From NCBI GenBank assembly GCA_045545665.1, contig JAZQBL010000031.1, positions 1-55,011 on the forward strand: a stretch of DNA of 55,011 bases. The letters are read 5' to 3'. Positions 51,668-55,011 of the stretch are shown here, one piece after another. Position 1 is the stretch's first letter; every line of letters begins with the position of its first letter. The notes beneath the pieces are model-generated. The model had not been told where the DNA came from. It searched no databases and was given only the letters and a program-made list of their open reading frames with translations. This DNA is from RGIG7213 sp045545665 (GTDB taxonomy: Bacteria > Bacillota > Clostridia > Oscillospirales > CAG-272). Both the position numbers and the translations under genes were made by a program.

Positions 51668-51742
51668 GGCCCGTTGGTCAAGCGGTTAAGACACCGCCCT
51701 TTCACGGCAGTAACAGGGGTTCGATTCCCCTACGGGTCACCA
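51668..51742 (+). tRNA. tRNA-Glu (TTC)
   Basis: Cloverleaf with encoded CCA: acceptor GGCCCGT / ACGGGTC, anticodon loop CTTTCAC (TTC), T-arm GGGGTTCGATTCCCC. One position of the anticodon stem does not pair (C28 with A42; GGCAG instead of the usual GGCGG). It follows tRNA-Met by 60 bases and shares its promoter. Confidence 0.92.
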
Positions 51743-51743
51743 G

Positions 51744-51774
51744 AAAAAGCGACAAGAATTTCTTGTCGCTTTTT
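51744..51774 (+). terminator. Terminator after tRNA-Glu
   Basis: Stem AAAAAGCGACAAGAA / TTCTTGTCGCTTTTT begins one base after the CCA end. The same hairpin recurs at 51969-51998 as the first part of the second repeat unit. Confidence 0.9.
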
Positions 51775-52104
51775 CAATGAAATTCGTTCTTCGAACGAGT
51801 GAAATATTGCTTCGCAATATGAAATACGCTTCGCGCATGAAATGTGGCTTCGCCACGTTAAGGAACGAATTTTATTTCATCTGAAGCCTGCGGCGAAAGA
51901 TTTCATCCTGCAACGCAGGATTTCATTAATATACAACACGCAAGGTTCAGATTTTACAGCGGTACCGGAAAAAGCGACAAGAAATTCTTGTCGCTTTTGG
52001 GGTTAAATTCGTTCTTCGAACGAGTGAAATATTGCTTCGCGATATGAAATACGCTTCGCGCATGAAATGTGCCTTCGCCACGTTAAGGAACGGATTTTAT
52101 TTTA
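51744..52104. repeat. Duplicated multi-hairpin element
   Basis: Two copies, about 51744-51876 and 51969-52100. Each has the GCGACAAG hairpin, then GTTCTTCGAAC, ATTGCTTCGCAAT (second copy ATTGCTTCGCGAT), TACGCTTCGCGCA and GTGGCTTCGCCAC palindromes (second copy GTGCCTTCGCCAC) separated by TGAAAT, and finally AAGGAACGxATTTTATTT. A middle stretch has ATCCTGCAACGCAGGAT (51903-51920). The second copy runs over the stop codon of the next gene. No gene in 51743-52096. Confidence 0.85.
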
Positions 52105-52510
52105 TAAGTTCATCGGTAAGACGTAGGATCTCGGGTGCAAGTTTTTTGCGTTTTGCCTTGATGATAACGCTGTATATCGGATAAGCAAGGCTTGCAAGAA
52201 TCCCTCCGATCATACCGACGGCAATGCCGACAACAAACGCTGTGCTTTTTTGCATAGCAAACAGTTCCGAAAGATCTGTCAATATAAGACTCATTCCAAA
52301 ACCGAGTATCAATACGCCGATGATACCAAGTGAAAGTGATGCAATTTGAGCCGACTGTGTAACACTTGCATCAAGTCTTTTCAGACGAGCCATTTTATCC
52401 TCTGCTTCTGTCAGAGGTGTATATTTTTCTCTGATACGCTTTATTTCCGCTTGCTCTTTTGCAGAGTAGGCGAAAGTAAAGCCGTTTTTTTCTTTATCGT
52501 TATCTTTCAT
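52097..52510 (-). CDS. Small two-helix membrane protein, unknown
   Basis: A 137-residue protein: charged N terminus (1-50) with a coiled-coil tendency, then two hydrophobic segments (about 56-78 and 88-112) and a basic tail. I do not recognise it. The ATG at 52510 has GAGG six bases upstream, inside the end of the larger membrane-protein gene, which it overlaps by 11 bases. Its stop codon lies inside the second copy of the multi-hairpin element. Confidence 0.7.
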   Translation of the reverse strand: MKDNDKEKNGFTFAYSAKEQAEIKRIREKYTPLTEAEDKMARLKRLDASVTQSAQIASLSLGIIGVLILGFGMSLILTDLSELFAMQKSTAFVVGIAVGMIGGILASLAYPIYSVIIKAKRKKLAPEILRLTDELIK

Positions 52511-53381
52511 TTTCAACCTCGTTAAGCTTTTTTGTACCTGTTACTATCATATAAAACGCCATAATAACGACAATACACGAAACAGCAACTCCTACACAGC
52601 ATAGGATCATTTTTTGCGATGCACTATCCATCGTTCCGTCGTTAAACGTCGTCAGCATCGTAGACGTAAGTGTCAGCATAGACACGCACGCGGCGGCAAA
52701 GCTGATAGCTTTCGATGCGGAAAAGACGGGGCTGTTATATTTTCTGTACTTAATTACGTTTATAACAGCTATTGTAAATGCGGTAAAGGTGTATGCTGCC
52801 ATTGCGATCGCCGTTATCATATGATGCTCAAACGTTCTGTTCCAATAGATCATAAAAAATATGATAAGCGCAAGGGCAAGATTCATAAACAGAAATATAA
52901 TGCCGCACCTACGGTATTTTTTAAGTTCCGTACGCATCCTCTCGCCCGGGGAATATTTCCTTGTGTGAACTGCCAAAAAGAAACGCATCGCACCGAGACA
53001 TATGTAATATGTACCGAGTGAGTAAAACCAAAAAGTGTGATGATAAAAACCGAGCCACAACTGGAATATTCCGTACGCTGTATTATATATAAGTGAACTG
53101 TAAAGCGATACTTTTACCCGCAGACGGGCATCGTTCTGCCATTTTTTGATATATCTGTTTTCTTTTTTTAAGGATCTGAAAAAAATTATAAGGTGCGGAA
53201 TTTTAAAGCACCAGACCGTCAGTGTGTAAAAAGCAAGAACGTAGGAGACGTAGGCGATAACGGAATCGGTTCCGATAAACACCATAGAACCTGTAAGAAG
53301 AACTGCCGATATCGGAATAAGCAAGATCATAATTGCAGTGTGCGGAAACAGTAACGCCCTACCGATTTTTTTCAGGTTCAT
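52500..53381 (-). CDS. Polytopic membrane protein, unknown
   Basis: A 293-residue protein with seven or eight hydrophobic segments (about 13-35, 41-70, 95-112, 117-135, 160-178, 187-208, 225-245, 255-278) and no known motif. It overlaps the histidine kinase gene by 23 bases and the following small protein by 11, so the four genes response regulator, kinase, large and small membrane protein form one operon. A role as sensor partner or transport output of the two-component system is an inference. Confidence 0.75.
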   Translation of the reverse strand: MNLKKIGRALLFPHTAIMILLIPISAVLLTGSMVFIGTDSVIAYVSYVLAFYTLTVWCFKIPHLIIFFRSLKKENRYIKKWQNDARLRVKVSLYSSLIYNTAYGIFQLWLGFYHHTFWFYSLGTYYICLGAMRFFLAVHTRKYSPGERMRTELKKYRRCGIIFLFMNLALALIIFFMIYWNRTFEHHMITAIAMAAYTFTAFTIAVINVIKYRKYNSPVFSASKAISFAAACVSMLTLTSTMLTTFNDGTMDSASQKMILCCVGVAVSCIVVIMAFYMIVTGTKKLNEVENER

Positions 53382-54456
53382 TCGTTCGCCTCCTGATCTT
53401 TACTGTGAATACACTTCCCACAGCGGGTGTGCTTTCTACGTTTATTTCACCCTGCATAATGTCAATAACACGTTTTACAAGCGGTAACCCGAGTCCGTTG
53501 CCTTGCGTTGCGTGCGAGGTATCGCCCTGATAGAATTTTTCAAATATATGGGCGCCGACCTCGCGGCTCATACCGCATCCCGTGTCGGCAATTCTTACGG
53601 TGGCGAAGGTTTCATCAGCAAAAAGGGAAAGACTCACTTTTCCGCCGTCGTTCGTGAATTTAAAAGCATTTGAAAAAAGATTGTTCCAAACGAGCGACAG
53701 AAGCTCGCCGTCGGCGTAAACGGTCACGTTTTCCGCTATGTCCGTTTCGATCTCGATGTTTTTTCTTTCCCACGTGCTTTCGTATTGAAGAAGACTTTCA
53801 CAAAGCTGTTCACCGAGATCAAAGCTTGTAAGATTTGGATATATCTGCTGATTTTCAAGACGGTTCAGCTTCAGTATATTCGTCATCATATCGGCAAGAC
53901 GGCGCGAGGAGTCGGTGATCGTTTTTGCATATTCGATGCGTTTTTCCTCGGATAAATTCGGTGTCTGTAAAAGTGTTCCGTAATTCTGAATTACGGAAAG
54001 CGGGGTCTTCATTTCGTGGGATACGTTTGCAATGAAATCTGCGCGGAGCGTTTCAACGCCCGACAGCTCCTTTGCCATCGTGTTTATGCAGTCGATTATT
54101 TCATTGAAGCTGTCGTCAGTACCGAGCCTTGCTGTCGGTTGAATACGAATACTGAAATCACCGTTTATCATTTTTGAAGCTGCCCGGGTAATTTCCTTTA
54201 CAGGACGATCTACTGTGAATTTACGGCGCAAATAGTCGATTACAGCCATAACAATGCTTATAAGTATCACGTTTATCATTGTGATCTTTGCGGCAAGTGT
54301 GATCTCGCTTTGCGTAAAGTTTCTGCCGATCGAATTTTGCAGGGTTGATACAAACAGCATAATACAGCAGGTCGTAACGAATGCGGCAAGTAGAAAGAAG
54401 ATAAAAAAATTGCTTAACGTGCTGACGGCTCTTTTGAATTTTCTTTCTTTTTTCAT
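53359..54456 (-). CDS. Sensor histidine kinase
   Basis: A 365-residue membrane kinase: two transmembrane segments (about 16-38 and 50-72) with a short outer loop, a HAMP domain (about 72-125), the H-box VSHEMKTPLSVIQNYG (near residue 147), N-box NNLFSNAFKF, G1 DTGCG and G2 GNGLGLPLVKR. The very short outer loop suggests sensing within or at the membrane. The ATG at 54456 overlaps the regulator's stop codon (ATGA); the open frame to 54513 is not supported. Confidence 0.93.
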   Translation of the reverse strand: MKKERKFKRAVSTLSNFFIFFLLAAFVTTCCIMLFVSTLQNSIGRNFTQSEITLAAKITMINVILISIVMAVIDYLRRKFTVDRPVKEITRAASKMINGDFSIRIQPTARLGTDDSFNEIIDCINTMAKELSGVETLRADFIANVSHEMKTPLSVIQNYGTLLQTPNLSEEKRIEYAKTITDSSRRLADMMTNILKLNRLENQQIYPNLTSFDLGEQLCESLLQYESTWERKNIEIETDIAENVTVYADGELLSLVWNNLFSNAFKFTNDGGKVSLSLFADETFATVRIADTGCGMSREVGAHIFEKFYQGDTSHATQGNGLGLPLVKRVIDIMQGEINVESTPAVGSVFTVKIRRRTNEPEKNR

Positions 54457-55011
54457 TTTATGACCGCCTTGTAACCGAGACCGTGAACGGTCTGTATTTC
54501 GAAGGAGTTGCATTTTGCAAGCTTTGAACGGAGCTTTGTCATATATACGTCAACGGTTCTCGTGCCCGACTGTGTATCAACGTCCCAGAACTCGTCCATA
54601 AGCTGTGTGCGGGTAAAGGTCTTTTTGGGATATGAAAGCAATTTATACAACAGGTCAAACTCCCTCACCGTCAAGGATATCTCCTCACCGCGCAAAACGG
54701 CGGAGCGCTCGTCGGCGTCCATTATAAAGTCGCCCACCTCTATGCGGCGGCTGGACGCGATCCCCGCGCGACGAAGAAGCGCCCCGATATGAAGAAGCAG
54801 CTCCTCAAGATCGATAGGCTTTGTCATATAGTCGTCTATACCTATGCGGAAGCCTCTTTGCTTAGAGGCAAAATCGTCACGGGCGGTCATGAAAAGAATG
54901 GGAATGTCGTTGTTGAGGGAGCGCACGGTCTTGGCGAACTCAAAGCCGTCCACGTTCGGCATCATAATATCAGACACGATACAGTCGAAGGTGGTCTTAT
55001 ACATCTCGTCG
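54453..55011 (-). CDS. OmpR-family response regulator, cut by the window end
   Basis: The frame is open to the end of the window, so the first part of the receiver domain is missing. The phosphorylated Asp is in CIVSDIMMPNVDG, the Lys of the receiver in DDYMTKPIDLEEL, and a winged-helix DNA-binding domain (LTVREFDLLYKLLSYP to GTRTVDVYMTKLR) completes the protein. It precedes the histidine kinase and the two membrane proteins. Confidence 0.93.
   Translation of the reverse strand, partial: DEMYKTTFDCIVSDIMMPNVDGFEFAKTVRSLNNDIPILFMTARDDFASKQRGFRIGIDDYMTKPIDLEELLLHIGALLRRAGIASSRRIEVGDFIMDADERSAVLRGEEISLTVREFDLLYKLLSYPKKTFTRTQLMDEFWDVDTQSGTRTVDVYMTKLRSKLAKCNSFEIQTVHGLGYKAVIK

Noticed and set aside
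51744..52104. CRISPR array
   Set aside because: The repeated parts are palindromes of different sequence with fixed short spacers, and only two large units exist. There are no unique spacers of equal length and no cas genes.

Overview
The window reads as chromosomal DNA of a spore-forming, probably gut-associated member of the Clostridia (Oscillospirales/Eubacteriales-like). The reasons are the SpoIVB peptidase, a CotF-type coat protein and a YtvI-like protein (sporulation), a dockerin-bearing secreted protein, a BspA-type leucine-rich-repeat lipoprotein, low-to-moderate GC with frequent AGGAG ribosome binding sites, and the recurring hairpin-rich intergenic repeats that are common in such genomes. 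No species can be named from the sequence alone.

Layout. 0-5 kb: origin region, with recF, dnaN and dnaA all on the minus strand, DnaA boxes and a DnaA-trio unwinding element between dnaA and dnaN, and a DUF559 nuclease-like gene after recF. 5-12 kb: glmS, mnmA, a PfkB kinase, a CD1247-type acidic zinc-ribbon protein, efp and an M24 peptidase. 12-19 kb: a YtvI-like membrane protein on the plus strand, then a minus-strand run miaB, lipoprotein, papain-like-fold protein, left-handed beta-helix protein, glmM. 19-24 kb: an RNA-modification and ribosome cluster, rbfA, DHH phosphoesterase, mnmG, pncC, small membrane protein, rlmH. 24-29 kb: CotF-like gene, then a cytoplasmic GH106-like glycosidase coupled to a membrane-anchored transglutaminase-fold protein without its catalytic Cys and His, and a DUF1934 gene. 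29-36 kb: LRR lipoprotein, paaK with an ACT-domain partner, a lectin-fold protein with mntP, a TPR protein and spoIVB. 36-41 kb (plus strand): a PfkB-fold protein with an altered active site, guaB, a nucleotidyltransferase and galE. 41-46 kb: a TtcA-like gene and the pyrimidine genes pyrC and pyrKDFE. 46-51 kb: a decayed TnpV relic, a CHAP-dockerin protein, an ABC exporter and an XRE regulator. 51-55 kb: tRNA-Met, tRNA-Glu, a duplicated multi-hairpin element, two orphan membrane proteins and a two-component system cut by the window end.

Most genes are housekeeping: cell-wall sugar supply (glmS, glmM, galE), tRNA and rRNA modification (mnmA, mnmG, miaB, rlmH, ttcA-like), nucleotide synthesis (guaB, pyr genes) and translation (efp, rbfA). 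I see no clear-cut undescribed multi-gene system. The best leads are the orientation of about 30 kb of housekeeping genes toward the origin, the DnaA-trio origin element, an in-frame tandem duplication of the mnmA 3' end, two or three pseudoenzyme candidates, an unannotated 56-residue ORF whose ribosome binding site lies in a terminator stem, a hairpin with a U-tract in the mntP leader, and the repeat families.
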